64,000 bases of DNA from Chitinivorax sp. PXF-14 (GCF_040812015.1 NZ_JBFNXJ010000018.1:1-64000), one strand, 5' to 3'; positions 21,790 to 30,684 are shown, counted from the first letter of the stretch. Numbers and translations: made by a program. Notes: generated by a model from the letters alone, not told the origin.

Positions 21790-22770
21790 CTACATCGGCT
21801 TGATCGGGATACAAAGCTCGCAGCGCAGCTGGCGTGGCACGGTGCCCGACGCCGCATTCGGCCCGTAGCGTTCGAAGCACGGCCGGGCGTCGCATTGCAG
21901 GCCGCTGGCGGGCAGCCAGTCACGGAACAGCTCGGCCCAGGCATCGGCCATCTGCGCGCCCGATCCCGCGAACGACGCCACCGCATGGCGCCCGCCGGGG
22001 ATCACCATCACCGACGCCTTGCCGCTCGGAACATAGTCGTCGGCGACCTCGACGCATGCATCGTAGCGGCACTTGTCCGGCGGCGTGATGCTCGGGTTGT
22101 CGAGGCCGACGCCATAGTAGGTGCGGTTTTCCAGACCATTCGAAATCATCCACGGGTCGAATTCATTGACCCAGAAATGGCCGATGCCGATGCCGTACGG
22201 GCCGGTGTAGCGCAGATAGGCCACCCGTACCGGCGGCAGGTCGATGATTTTCACGTCCATGATGGTTTCCGTTTGCTGTGGATAGGCGTCGCCATCATCC
22301 GCGAAAGCCGCGCCGCCGGCCTGATCGTGCTTGCTCAGCACCTGATCGGGATTGCGTTCCGGCAGCCGGCGCCGCGTGCCGATCGCCGCGAAATAGCTGG
22401 CGCGCCGAGCTGCCTCGCCAGCACGCCAAGCCGTCGGGGTAGCGCCGAAATGGCTCTTGAAGGCGCGCGCAAAGGCCTCGCCAGAGCCAAAACCCACCGT
22501 CAGCGCGATCGTCGTCACTGCCAGCCGGGGCTGCATCACCAGCTGCAGCGCGCCCCACTCGAGCCGGCGGCGGCGCAGGTAGTCACCGAGCGTCTCGCCC
22601 GTCCAGGCCGCGAACAGCCGGTGGAAATGGTAGGCGGAAAAATGTGCGACCCCGGCCAACGTCGCCAGGTCGAGCGGCTGGTCGAGATGGCGGTCGATAT
22701 GATCGAGTACGGCATTCATCCGCCGCGCGTATTCGATGTCGTGCATGGGTGATCGTCTTTGCATCGTCAA
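21790..22770 (-). CDS. AraC-family regulator with GyrI-like effector domain
   Basis: The 326-residue protein has an N-terminal pair of AraC helix-turn-helices (residues ~15-115), with LATLAGVAHFSAYHFHRLFA and TVGFGSGEAFARAFKSHFGATP. A C-terminal GyrI-like small-molecule-binding domain (residues ~170-325) contains VRVAYLRYTGPYG and a PDKCRYDACVEV strand. This is the Rob/SbmC-type arrangement, often linked to drug or lipophilic ligand response. Start codons at 22770, 22764 and 22746 are all possible; none has a clear Shine-Dalgarno. It is divergent from the leucine dehydrogenase gene. The ligand is unknown. Confidence 0.88.
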   Translation of the reverse strand: MTMQRRSPMHDIEYARRMNAVLDHIDRHLDQPLDLATLAGVAHFSAYHFHRLFAAWTGETLGDYLRRRRLEWGALQLVMQPRLAVTTIALTVGFGSGEAFARAFKSHFGATPTAWRAGEAARRASYFAAIGTRRRLPERNPDQVLSKHDQAGGAAFADDGDAYPQQTETIMDVKIIDLPPVRVAYLRYTGPYGIGIGHFWVNEFDPWMISNGLENRTYYGVGLDNPSITPPDKCRYDACVEVADDYVPSGKASVMVIPGGRHAVASFAGSGAQMADAWAELFRDWLPASGLQCDARPCFERYGPNAASGTVPRQLRCELCIPIKPM

Positions 22771-23141
22771 TGGGCATCCGCGGGTAGCTGGCCGATTGTA
22801 GTGGCGTCCGGCCCGGCCTGACAGCGCCGGGGCGGGCCCGGCAGCGCTGCCGGGCCGGGCATGCCGGTGCTTGGCGGGGTGCGCCCTTCATCGTATGATC
22901 AGCCTGCAGCGCGACACAATCGCGCCTGCAACGAGCGACCGGGGCGCCAGGCCCGGGTCGCCAACACCCAAAAACACGATTTTTGAGGACACCATCGCAT
23001 GACCGCAAGCCCTGCTACCGTTTTCCGGTACTAGCGGCCGGTTTCACCGGCTGCGCGTCTCCCCGTCATTCCCGCAGGCTGTGCCCGGCATGGGCAAGCC
23101 CGTCACGCAGCCGATCGCGATGGCCCCGACAGGAGCCTGAG
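22771..23141. other. Divergent intergenic region with a possible leader ORF
   Basis: This 371-bp stretch lies between the AraC gene and leucine dehydrogenase. It holds a short frame, ATG at 22999 to TAG at 23032-23034 (MTASPATVFRY), with GAGGAC about 10 bp before it. A GCCGG/CCGGC hairpin follows at about 23035-23055. It could be a leader peptide or the relic of a lost gene start. No other gene is supported here. Confidence 0.35.
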
Positions 23142-24173
23142 TTGAACGTCTTTACCCATATCGATTTTGACGGCCACGAACAAGTGGTGTTCGCCCACGA
23201 TGCGAAAACCGGCCTCAAGGCCATCATCGCCGTCCACAATACCGCGCTGGGCCCGGCCATGGGCGGCTGCCGCATGTGGCCCTACGCGAGCGAGGCCGAC
23301 GCGCTGACCGATGTGCTGCGCCTGTCACGCGGCATGACCTACAAGAACGCCATGGCCGGCCTGCCCATCGGCGGCGGCAAGAGCGTGGTGATCGGCAGCA
23401 GCAGGACAGACAAGTCGCCCGAGCTGATGCAGGCGCTGGGCGAGGCAATCGAGCGCCTGGGCGGCCGCTACATCACTGCCGAAGACGTGGGCACCTCGCC
23501 CGCCGACATGCGCGCCGTCAGCACCAGCACCCGCCACGTGCTCGGCACCTCGGCCGAGACCGGCGACCCGTCACCGTTCACCGCGCTCGGCTGCTTCGTC
23601 GGCGCGCGCGCGGCGATCCGCCACGGCCTTGGCCGCGACAGCTTCGACGGCCTGCGCGTGGCGCTGCAGGGGCTAGGCCATGTCGGCTGGCATTATGCCA
23701 AGCACCTGCACGAGGCCGGCGCCAAGCTGGTGGTCACCGACATCGACGAGGCCGCGATGGAACGCGCGCGGCGCGAACTCGGCGCCGAGGTGGTGGCGCC
23801 CGAGGCGATCTACGATGTCGAGGCCGACATCTACGCCCCCTGCGCGCTCGGCGCCACAGTCAACGCGGAGACGCTGACGCGCCTCAAGTGCAAGATCATC
23901 GCCGGCGCGGCCAACAACCAGCTGGCGCGCCCCGAGATCGGCGAGCTGCTGCGCGACAAGGGCATGCTCTACGCACCCGATTTCGTCATCAATGCGGGCG
24001 GCATCATCAAGGTGTGTTACGACTATCTCGGCAAACCGCTGGCCGAGGTCGACAGCCACGTGCGCCGCATCGAAGACACGCTGGACGAGGTCTTCCAGCG
24101 CGCCCGCCGTGATGGCCAGGCGACCAGCGCCGTGGCCGAGCACATCGCCGAAGCCCGCTTCAAGCGGCGTTGA
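23142..24173 (+). CDS. Leucine dehydrogenase (Glu/Leu/Phe/Val dehydrogenase family)
   Basis: The 343-residue NAD-dependent enzyme would deaminate leucine, valine or isoleucine to the 2-oxo acids. Conserved parts are GPAMGGCRMWPY near 40-51, the catalytic lysine region MTYKNAMAGLPIGGGKSVVIG (first 20 residues from about 67), TAEDVGTSPADM, the NAD fold GLGHVGWHYAKHL and AGAANNQL. The start is a TTG at 23142 with AGGAG six bases upstream (23131-23135). It gives the usual family N-terminus (about 15 residues before the conserved HEQVVF segment). Upstream ATGs in frame would add a poorly conserved, Arg-rich tail. Leu versus Phe preference cannot be fixed by eye. A 10-bp hairpin follows at 24180-24203. 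Confidence 0.92.
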   Translation: MNVFTHIDFDGHEQVVFAHDAKTGLKAIIAVHNTALGPAMGGCRMWPYASEADALTDVLRLSRGMTYKNAMAGLPIGGGKSVVIGSSRTDKSPELMQALGEAIERLGGRYITAEDVGTSPADMRAVSTSTRHVLGTSAETGDPSPFTALGCFVGARAAIRHGLGRDSFDGLRVALQGLGHVGWHYAKHLHEAGAKLVVTDIDEAAMERARRELGAEVVAPEAIYDVEADIYAPCALGATVNAETLTRLKCKIIAGAANNQLARPEIGELLRDKGMLYAPDFVINAGGIIKVCYDYLGKPLAEVDSHVRRIEDTLDEVFQRARRDGQATSAVAEHIAEARFKRR

Positions 24174-24179
24174 GCCAAA

Positions 24180-24203
24180 CGGACGAGGCAGCCGCCTCGT
24201 CCG
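24180..24203 (+). terminator. Hairpin after leucine dehydrogenase
   Basis: CGGACGAGGC and GCCTCGTCCG make a perfect 10-bp stem with a 4-base loop, starting 7 bp past the stop codon. It lacks a T-run but is placed as a terminator. Confidence 0.5.
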
Positions 24204-24319
24204 CCTCTCCCGTGGCATTCCGAATTCGCGCCAGCGTGCTGTCGCGATCGCGCATCGACACGCTCGCAGCCGCGATCTAGCATGCGGGGCAGAACGAAAA
24301 CACGAGGAGAAACAACATC

Positions 24320-25177
24320 ATGCAATTCGACCCCGGCCTGCTCCTGCTGTCGCTCGCGCCGATCTTCGTGCTCACCGTGGCATGGGAAGCCTGGTACTGG
24401 CACGGCAAGCGCCCAATGTACAGCTGGCGCGACACGCTCTCCAACGCCAGCCTGGCGCTCATGCACCAGGGCGCCGACGCGCTCGTGCTATGGCTGTTCG
24501 TCAAGACCGTCTACACCTGGTGCTACCAGCATGGGCTCAAGGCCATTCCCGATGCGTGGTGGAGTGTGCCGCTGCTGTTCCTGCTACAGGATTTCCTCTA
24601 TTACTGGTTCCACCGCGCCAGCCACCGCATCCGCTGGATGTGGGCATCGCACGTGGTACACCACTCGTCCGAGCGCCTGAATTTCTCGACCGCCTTCCGC
24701 CAGAGCCTCACCTACCCGATCTCGGGCATGTGGGTGTTCTGGATCCCGCTCGCCTGGATCGGTTTCACGCCGGACTGGGTGATCCTGTGCGTCGGCCTGT
24801 CGCTCGCCTACCAGTTCTTCGTGCATACCCAGGCGGTCGGCAAGCTGGGCTGGGTCGAAAAACTCTTCAACACACCCTCGCACCATCGCGTGCATCACGC
24901 CAGAAATCCGCAATACATCGACCGCAACTACGCCGGCATCCTGATCATCTGGGACAAGCTGTTCGGCAGCTTCGTCGAGGAAACCGAGGCGCCCGTCTAC
25001 GGCATCGTGCGCCAGATCGACAGCCACAACCCACTGCGCCTGACCTTCCACGAATGGGGCGACATGCTGCGCGACACCGTGCACGACCGCGATCCGCGCC
25101 ATCTGTGGATGCCGCCGGAATGGCGGGAGAGTCCGACACCGGGCCCGCAAGCCCGTTCCGGCGCGGCCTCTGGCTAG
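24320..25177 (+). CDS. Sterol desaturase / fatty acid hydroxylase family membrane protein
   Basis: The 285-residue protein has four or so membrane helices and the diiron histidine clusters of this superfamily: HRASH (near 99-103), HVVHH (near 112-116) and HHRVHH (near 194-199), with further His at HTQ and HEW. The natural substrates of bacterial members are mostly unknown; lipid or carotenoid hydroxylation is typical. GAGGAG lies 10 bp before the ATG at 24320. It stands alone between a leucine dehydrogenase and the zap genes. No adjacent gene points to a substrate. Confidence 0.88.
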   Translation: MQFDPGLLLLSLAPIFVLTVAWEAWYWHGKRPMYSWRDTLSNASLALMHQGADALVLWLFVKTVYTWCYQHGLKAIPDAWWSVPLLFLLQDFLYYWFHRASHRIRWMWASHVVHHSSERLNFSTAFRQSLTYPISGMWVFWIPLAWIGFTPDWVILCVGLSLAYQFFVHTQAVGKLGWVEKLFNTPSHHRVHHARNPQYIDRNYAGILIIWDKLFGSFVEETEAPVYGIVRQIDSHNPLRLTFHEWGDMLRDTVHDRDPRHLWMPPEWRESPTPGPQARSGAASG

Positions 25178-25288
25178 GCTACGACGGCCACCCCTGGCCG
25201 GCCCGCAGCCACCGGCTGCCGACCGGCCCGGTGGCCGGGCAGGCGGGCCAGGTTGACGATAGGTCCGGTCGAATCTAGACTTCCGCGC

Positions 25289-25492
25289 ATGAAAACCGAA
25301 CTCAACGAGCTCGAGGGCAAGATCGCCCAGTTGGCCGAGCTGTGCCAGCGGCTCCGGCAAGACAACAACGAAATCCGCCAGGCGCTGGTCATGTCGCAAG
25401 ACGAGAACCGCCGCCTGCAGGACAAGGTGGACGGCGCCAAGGCCCGCATCCAGACCCTGCTGCAATCGATACCTGAAGGCACGGCCGAATGA
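25289..25492 (+). CDS. ZapB-like short coiled-coil protein
   Basis: The 67-residue product is almost entirely heptad coiled coil, with ELNELEGKIAQLAELCQRL followed by NRRLQDKVDGAKARIQTLL. It precedes zapA with an ATGA overlap, the usual place for this TIGR02449/ZapB-like family in beta- and gammaproteobacteria. It probably helps stabilise the division ring through ZapA. The start at 25289 is chosen because coiled-coil sequence begins there; an upstream in-frame codon adds 12 unrelated residues. Confidence 0.8.
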   Translation: MKTELNELEGKIAQLAELCQRLRQDNNEIRQALVMSQDENRRLQDKVDGAKARIQTLLQSIPEGTAE

Positions 25493-25791
25493 AGAATCTC
25501 GACGTCACCATCATGGGCCGCGAGTTCCGTATCGCCTGCCCGGAAGAAGATGAGCCCGTGCTGATGCAGGCGGTCGACATGCTCGACGGCAAGATGCAGG
25601 AGATCAAGGACGCCGGCAAGATCATCGGCGTCGACAAGATCGCCATCATGGCCGCGCTCAACCTGACCCACGAGCTGCTGAGCACGCGCGTGTCGGGCGG
25701 CGACGTCGATCTCGGCGAGTTCAAGCGCAAGGTCGCGCACATGAACGAGATGATCGACACCGCGATGCTCGAGCAAAACCGTCTGTTCTAA
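25489..25791 (+). CDS. zapA: Cell division protein ZapA
   Basis: The 100-residue FtsZ-ring cross-linker starts MKNLDVTIMGREFRIACPEE, the typical ZapA opening. It continues with LMQAVDMLDGKMQEI and a C-terminal coiled coil (KIAIMAALNLTHELL). It promotes FtsZ protofilament bundling at mid-cell. It is translationally coupled to the preceding zapB-like gene and is followed by a terminator and 6S RNA, the standard proteobacterial order. Confidence 0.93.
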   Translation: MKNLDVTIMGREFRIACPEEDEPVLMQAVDMLDGKMQEIKDAGKIIGVDKIAIMAALNLTHELLSTRVSGGDVDLGEFKRKVAHMNEMIDTAMLEQNRLF

Positions 25792-25811
25792 GCCGCCAGA
25801 TGGCGAATGGC

Positions 25812-25840
25812 AAGGCCACCCGCGGGTGGCCTTTGTTGTT
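25812..25840 (+). terminator. Rho-independent terminator of zapA
   Basis: AAGGCCAC and GTGGCCTT pair around CCCGCGG-type loop sequence, followed by a T-rich TTTGTTGTT, 20 bp past zapA. Confidence 0.75.
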
Positions 25841-25883
25841 GCGGCCCCCGGCAGGCGCCATGAGGGCGCGCGCGGCGAAAGAT

Positions 25884-25913
25884 TTTCACGCGCCAGACTT
25901 CCGGTGTTAGAAT
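25884..25913 (+). promoter_or_regulatory. Likely promoter of 6S RNA
   Basis: TTTCAC (25884-25889) and TAGAAT (25908-25913) are 18 bp apart and end about 6 bp before the expected 6S RNA 5' end. Confidence 0.5.
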
Positions 25914-25918
25914 CGAGC

Positions 25919-26101
25919 CAAGCTCCCTGCGGTGTTCGCCTAGGCCCTATATTCTTTGAACCAATATAGCTTTGCTGAGGTGGCATATCCCTTGAGCCCT
26001 GTTGTGAGCGTCCTCGACGACGCACCTGATGGGCTCGGTTGGTCACCCACTTGAACCTCACGGTTCAAGATGCCGGGTCTGACGGCACAGGCGGGGAGCC
26101 T
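25919..26101 (+). ncRNA. ssrS: 6S RNA
   Basis: A ~183-nt RNA is placed between zapA and the 5-formyl-THF cyclo-ligase gene, the classic ssrS locus. The ends pair as in known 6S RNAs: GCTCCCTGC (25922-25930) with GCGGGGAGC (26091-26099). Conserved 5' sequence CTGCGGTGTTCGCC is present, and a TTGAACC/GGTTCAA hairpin lies in the 3' half (26051-26068). 6S RNA mimics an open promoter and sequesters sigma70 RNA polymerase in stationary phase. Exact ends are estimated to within a few bases. Confidence 0.88.
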
Positions 26102-26120
26102 CTTCCATTCTTTTCCGCGC

Positions 26121-26729
26121 ATGGCACCGACGCCTCCCGCCATTCAAAAAGCCCAGCTGCGCAAACAATTGCGCCAGGCCCGCGCCAGCCTCTCCCAGCA
26201 ATACCGCCGCCATGCCGCCGACCGGCTGGTTCGCCACGCCCTGCGTAGCCGCTTGCTCAAGCGTGGCTCGCGCATTGCCTTCTATGTGCCGATGCCGTCG
26301 GAAATCGACCTGCTGCCGTTGATCAACCAGGCACTGTGGATGGGCTGCGAGTGCTACCTGCCGGTCGTGCCCAAGGGCCAGGGCCGGCGCATGCGTTTCA
26401 CGCGTATTCATGACAACCACCGCTGGACGCTCAACCGCTACCGCATTCCGGAAGTGGCGGCGCCGACCTCACTGCCGGCACAGCGGCTGGACTTGGTGTT
26501 CGTCCCTCTGGTCGGCGTCGACCAGCACGGCTACCGGCTCGGCATGGGCGGCGGCTATTACGACACGACGCTGGCCTTCCTGCGCCAGCGCAAGGTGTGG
26601 CGCCAGCCGCGGCTGATCGGCGCGGCCTATGATTGCCAGCGCGTCGAGCACGTCCCGCGCGAGCCGTGGGACATGCCGCTCGACGCCCTGCTGAGCGAGA
26701 GCGGGCTGCTGCGCTTCGGGCACCGCTGA
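26121..26729 (+). CDS. 5-formyltetrahydrofolate cyclo-ligase
   Basis: The 202-residue enzyme converts 5-formyl-THF to 5,10-methenyl-THF with ATP. Motifs include the N-terminal LRKQLRQARASLS, FYVPMPSEIDLLPLI near 60-75, and the C-terminal signature LVFVPLVGVDQHGYRLGMGGG (split here: LVGVDQHGYRLGMGGGYYD). The gene lies 20 bp after 6S RNA and is probably on the same transcript, as ygfA is in E. coli, where processing releases 6S. The start at 26121 lacks a clear Shine-Dalgarno; it is chosen because the conserved Arg-rich helix begins shortly after it. Confidence 0.92.
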   Translation: MAPTPPAIQKAQLRKQLRQARASLSQQYRRHAADRLVRHALRSRLLKRGSRIAFYVPMPSEIDLLPLINQALWMGCECYLPVVPKGQGRRMRFTRIHDNHRWTLNRYRIPEVAAPTSLPAQRLDLVFVPLVGVDQHGYRLGMGGGYYDTTLAFLRQRKVWRQPRLIGAAYDCQRVEHVPREPWDMPLDALLSESGLLRFGHR

Positions 26730-26876
26730 GCGTCCACGCGGGCCAGCGACGGGCTCGCGGCCAGCCGTGCGCCGCCACCCATCGCATAGCGCCGATTGAA
26801 ATAAAAGCTCTACATTTGCCAGCAACATTAGTATTTCATCATGCGCGCATAATTATTTTCCCCAGGGAAGACCGCC

Positions 26877-27992
26877 ATGCGCTTCGCCATCCCCCTGTTC
26901 GCCCTGCTGGCCAGCATGCTGCCGGCCCAGCCGGCCCAGGCCGACTCCGGCATCATCACCATCGCCCAGGTTGTGGACCTGTCCGGCCCCAATGGCGACA
27001 CGGGCAAGGACTTCTGGACCGGCGCCAAGGTCTACTTCGACTCGGTCAACGCCAAGGGTGGCATCAACGGCCGCCGCATCAACCACGTCTTCCGCGATGA
27101 CCAGGGTCAGCCGGCGCAGACACTGGCGCTGACCCGGCAGCTGGTGCAGGAATACAGGCCGGCCGTGCTATTTGGCTACATGGGCGCGGAAGGCATCGAG
27201 GCGGTCGCCAAGGATGGCCTGCTGGCACGCGACAATCTGGCGCTGGTCGGCCCCTATGCCGGCGTGGACAGCCAGGCGGACAGCAATGTCGTGTACCTGC
27301 GCGCGAGCCAGGCCGACGAGGCGCGCAAGATCGTGCGCCAGACCCGCGGCCTCGGCCTGGACCGGCTCGCCATCTACCACGGCAGCGACGACCTCGGCCG
27401 CAGCGGCGGGCAGTCGCTCGCAGCCGCGCTGGCCGAAGCCGGGCTCAGGCCGGTGGCCAATGTGGCCGACATCCGCAGCAACAGCGCCGCCGTCGCACAG
27501 CAGATCTTCAAGACACAACCGCAGGCGGTGGTCCTCGCCGCACCGACGATCGCCAGCGCCAACTTCATCCGCGAATACCGCAAGCTGTCGCCCGGCACAC
27601 AATTCTTCGCGCTGTCGTCGATCAACCATCAGACGCTGCTCGAATTCCTCGGCAGCCCGAAGGCCGCGCAGGGTGTCGCGGTGACGACACTCGCCCCATC
27701 ACCATTCAACCCGGTGTCGCCGATCGCACGCGAACACGTGCGCGCCATGAAGACCTATCGCGACGAAGCACCGTCGTATGCCTCGCTCGAAGGCTATATC
27801 GCGGCCAAATACCTGGTCGATGCGCTGAAGAACAGCAAGAGCTCCGACCCTGCCACGGTGAGCCACGCCATCGCCGCGACGCGCAAGCTCGATCTCGGCG
27901 GCTATCTCGTCGAATTCAACGGCAACAGCCGCCGTGGTTCGCGCTACATCGACCTGGCCGTGTTCACCGGCAGCGGCACGCTGACCAACTAA
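26877..27992 (+). CDS. Branched-chain amino acid-type periplasmic binding protein (orphan)
   Basis: The 371-residue product has a signal peptide (MRFAIPLFALLASMLPAQPAQA|DS) and a LivJ-like type I binding fold, with GPNGDTGKDFWTGAKVYFD, AKGGINGR and RDDQGQP in the first lobe. No permease or ATPase gene is adjacent, so it may supply a transporter encoded elsewhere or act as a chemosensory or sensor-kinase input. GGGAAG precedes the ATG. The ligand cannot be assigned by eye. Confidence 0.87.
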   Translation: MRFAIPLFALLASMLPAQPAQADSGIITIAQVVDLSGPNGDTGKDFWTGAKVYFDSVNAKGGINGRRINHVFRDDQGQPAQTLALTRQLVQEYRPAVLFGYMGAEGIEAVAKDGLLARDNLALVGPYAGVDSQADSNVVYLRASQADEARKIVRQTRGLGLDRLAIYHGSDDLGRSGGQSLAAALAEAGLRPVANVADIRSNSAAVAQQIFKTQPQAVVLAAPTIASANFIREYRKLSPGTQFFALSSINHQTLLEFLGSPKAAQGVAVTTLAPSPFNPVSPIAREHVRAMKTYRDEAPSYASLEGYIAAKYLVDALKNSKSSDPATVSHAIAATRKLDLGGYLVEFNGNSRRGSRYIDLAVFTGSGTLTN

Positions 27993-28089
27993 GCGTCACA
28001 GATAGGCTGCGCTACAGCACCTGCGTGTCACTGGCAGCAGGCCTGCGTTTGCGGCAAACTCCGGGCATTCGCATCCGCCTGCCTGCTCC

Positions 28090-28908
28090 GTGACCCGCCT
28101 ACACCTTCTGCCCCTCCTCTGCCTGGCCGCCCCCGGCCTGGCGCTGGCCGACCAGCTCCCGCTGTGGGAGGCCGGCGTCGGCGCCGCGCTGTTGACGCTG
28201 CCCGACTACCGTGGCGCGGACCAGCAGCGTGGCTACCTGCTGCCGATTCCCTATTTCGTCTACCGCGGCGAGCGCCTCAAGGTCGACCGCGAGGCGCTGC
28301 GCGGCCTGCTCGCGCGCAGCGAGCGCTGGGAGCTCGAGCTCAGCGCCAACGGCACGCCGCCCGTCGACAGCAGCCACAATCACGCACGCGAGGGCATGCC
28401 GGACCTGCGCCCCACGGTCGAGCTCGGCGGCTCGCTCAAGCTCAAACTGTCGCAAGATAAATGGCTCGGCGCCGAGCCGACGCTGACCGTACCGCTGCGC
28501 AGCGTATTCACGGTGGAACGCCAGCCACGCGACATCGGCGCGACCGCCGCGCTGCGCCTGAATCTCGACTGGGACGCCAGCAACGGCTGGAAACGCGCGC
28601 TGCAACTGGGCCCGAGCTTTGCCACGCAGCGCTACCACGACTATTTCTACTCGGTGGCCGACAGTTACGCCACCACCGCACGCCCGGCCTACCACGCCGC
28701 AGGCGGCTACGACGGCATGCAGCTCACGCTGTCGACCTCGAAACGCAGCGGCAAATGGTGGTTCGGTGCCTTTGCGCGAGCCGACGACCTGCACGGCACG
28801 CCATTCGCCGACAGCCCGCTGGTGCGGCGCAAGACCACGCCCAGCGCCGGCTTTGCCATCTCATGGCTGCTCGCCGAGTCGGGCGAGCGGGTGGAAGCGG
28901 ACGATTAG
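28090..28908 (+). CDS. MipA/OmpV family outer membrane protein
   Basis: The 272-residue product begins with a GTG and a signal peptide (to LALA|DQ). It then shows the MipA/OmpV pattern: EAGVGAALLTLPDYRGADQQ, LLPIPYFVYRGERLKVDRE and repeated amphipathic beta strands ending at AGFAISWLLAES. In E. coli MipA scaffolds murein synthesis enzymes; other members are simple barrels. The gene is followed 11 bp later by the EVE-domain gene. No Shine-Dalgarno is clear before the GTG. Confidence 0.85.
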   Translation: MTRLHLLPLLCLAAPGLALADQLPLWEAGVGAALLTLPDYRGADQQRGYLLPIPYFVYRGERLKVDREALRGLLARSERWELELSANGTPPVDSSHNHAREGMPDLRPTVELGGSLKLKLSQDKWLGAEPTLTVPLRSVFTVERQPRDIGATAALRLNLDWDASNGWKRALQLGPSFATQRYHDYFYSVADSYATTARPAYHAAGGYDGMQLTLSTSKRSGKWWFGAFARADDLHGTPFADSPLVRRKTTPSAGFAISWLLAESGERVEADD

Positions 28909-28919
28909 GAGAAGCAAGC

Positions 28920-29375
28920 ATGCGCTACTGGCTGATGAAATCCGAACCCGATGATGTGTCGATCGACGATCTCGCCGCGATGCCGAACCAGACGGTGGCC
29001 TGGTACGGCGTGCGCAATTACCAGGCGCGCAATTTCATGCGCGACCAGATGGAGGTCGGCGATCTCGTGCTGTTCTACCATTCGAGCTGCCGCGAGCCGG
29101 GCATCGTCGGCATCGCACGCGTGAGCCGGAAAGCCTATCCGGACGAGACGCAGTTCGAGGTCGGCGGCCACTACCACGACCCGAAGTCGAGCCGCGACAA
29201 GCCGCGCTGGTTCAACGTCGATGTGCAGCTCACCAGGAAGACCCGGCTCATGCCGCTGGCCGAGATGCGCCACATCCCGGGGCTCGAGACCATGATGGTA
29301 TTGCAGCGCGGCAACCGCCTGTCGATCACGCCGGTCGACCCAAAGCATTGGGCGTTGATCGAGAAACTGCTGTGA
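28920..29375 (+). CDS. EVE domain-containing protein
   Basis: The 151-residue single-domain protein is of the PUA-like EVE family (MRYWLMKSEPDDVSIDDLA, WYGVRNYQARNFMRDQM, GDLVLFYHSSCREPGIVGIA). EVE domains hold a pocket for modified nucleobases and are linked to DNA or RNA base modification. This stand-alone type is common in proteobacteria and its target is unknown. It starts behind GGAGAAG and overlaps the downstream GNAT gene at GTGA. Confidence 0.93.
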   Translation: MRYWLMKSEPDDVSIDDLAAMPNQTVAWYGVRNYQARNFMRDQMEVGDLVLFYHSSCREPGIVGIARVSRKAYPDETQFEVGGHYHDPKSSRDKPRWFNVDVQLTRKTRLMPLAEMRHIPGLETMMVLQRGNRLSITPVDPKHWALIEKLL

Positions 29376-29893
29376 GCCGGCTGGCGATCGACCTGCCCGG
29401 CTTTGGCTGCCGGCGCCTCGGCAAGCCCGACCTGGCCACGCTGCAGGCCTTCTACGAGGCCAATCCCGACCATTTCGAACTGTGCGACGACGCGCCGCCC
29501 GGCCCGGACTGCGCATGGGAGATTTTTGCGGCCAGCGCGCCAGGCCACACCGCCGACGAGAAAGCGCTGATCGGGATCTTCGCCGACGCCGCGCTGATCG
29601 GCGCCGCCGGGCTGCAGCAGGACTACCCGGTGGAAGGCGTGTGGATGCTCGCCTGGTTCATCGTCGACCAGGCCTGGCGTGGACGCGGCCTCGGCCGCAG
29701 GCTCGAACGCGCGGTCGGCGAGGCGGTACGGCGCCAGGGCGGCCGCACGCTGCGCATCGCCGTGGTCGACAACAATCGGCCGGCGCTCGCGTTCTGGCCC
29801 CGCCTCGGCTACCGCACGATCGGCCACAAGCCCTGGCTGCGCGGGGCGATCGAGGACAGCGTCCACATCATGATCAGGGAGTTGCACGAGTGA
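29372..29893 (+). CDS. GNAT family N-acetyltransferase
   Basis: The 173-residue acetyltransferase has the acetyl-CoA loop in WRGRGLGRRLERAVGE (near residues 103-118) preceded by strand WMLAWFIVDQ. A C-terminal FWPRLGYRTIGHKPW segment is typical of GNAT motif B. The start is a GTG at 29372 overlapping the EVE stop codon by two bases. Its stop overlaps the TauE start (TGATG), so the three genes are coupled. The substrate is unknown. Confidence 0.85.
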   Translation: MSRLAIDLPGFGCRRLGKPDLATLQAFYEANPDHFELCDDAPPGPDCAWEIFAASAPGHTADEKALIGIFADAALIGAAGLQQDYPVEGVWMLAWFIVDQAWRGRGLGRRLERAVGEAVRRQGGRTLRIAVVDNNRPALAFWPRLGYRTIGHKPWLRGAIEDSVHIMIRELHE

Positions 29894-30684
29894 TGACGTA
29901 TTTTCCGCTCTACCTTGCCGTCGGCGCCGGTGCCGGCTTTCTCGCCGGCCTGCTGGGCGTGGGCGGCGGCCTGGTCATCGTGCCTGCGCTGGTGTTCGCC
30001 TTCGAGGCTCAGCATCTGCCGCATGTGCTGCACCTGGCGCTCGGCACCTCGCTCGCGAGCATCCTGTTCACCTCGCTGTCGAGCATACGCGGCCACCATG
30101 CGCGCGGCGCGGTGAACTGGCGCATCGTCAGGGATGTCACGCCGGGCATCCTGCTCGGCACCCTAGTCGGCGCCACCATCGTCAGCCAGTTACCGACACG
30201 GCCGCTGAAGATATTCTTTACCGCCTTCGTGTTCTACGTCGGCATCCAGATGCTGGCCAACGTCAAACCGAAGCCATCCCGCGAGCTGCCCGGCAAGGGC
30301 GGCATGTTCGCAGCCGGCAATGTGATCGGCGGGGTGTCGAGTTTTGTCGGTATCGGCGGCGGCTCGCTGTCGGTGCCGTTCATGAGCTGGTGCAATGTGA
30401 AGATCCATGAAGCCATCGGCACCTCGGCCGCGATCGGCTTTCCAATCGCGCTGGCGGGCGCCGCCGGCTATGTCGTCAACGGCCTCGCCGTGGGGCGCGA
30501 TCTGCCAGAATGGACACTCGGCTTCGTCTACCTGCCCGCGCTGGCCGGTATCGCGGCGATGAGCGTGCTGACCGCCGGCCTCGGCGCCAGGGCGGCGCAC
30601 CGGTTGCCGGTGGCGGCGCTGAAGAAGACCTTTGCCGTGCTGCTGCTCGGGATAGGCGCGAAGATGCTGTGGAGCCTGTTCTGA
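29893..30684 (+). CDS. TauE/SafE family sulfite/anion exporter-like permease
   Basis: The 263-residue protein of about eight helices has the TauE/SafE repeat: GAGAGFLAGLLGVGGGLVIVP (first half, trimmed to GLLGVGGGLVIVP) and VGIGGGSLSVPFMSW in the second half. These permeases move sulfite, sulfoacetate or other organic anions; no sulfur genes lie nearby to define the substrate. The start overlaps the GNAT stop by one base. Confidence 0.9.
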   Translation: MTYFPLYLAVGAGAGFLAGLLGVGGGLVIVPALVFAFEAQHLPHVLHLALGTSLASILFTSLSSIRGHHARGAVNWRIVRDVTPGILLGTLVGATIVSQLPTRPLKIFFTAFVFYVGIQMLANVKPKPSRELPGKGGMFAAGNVIGGVSSFVGIGGGSLSVPFMSWCNVKIHEAIGTSAAIGFPIALAGAAGYVVNGLAVGRDLPEWTLGFVYLPALAGIAAMSVLTAGLGARAAHRLPVAALKKTFAVLLLGIGAKMLWSLF

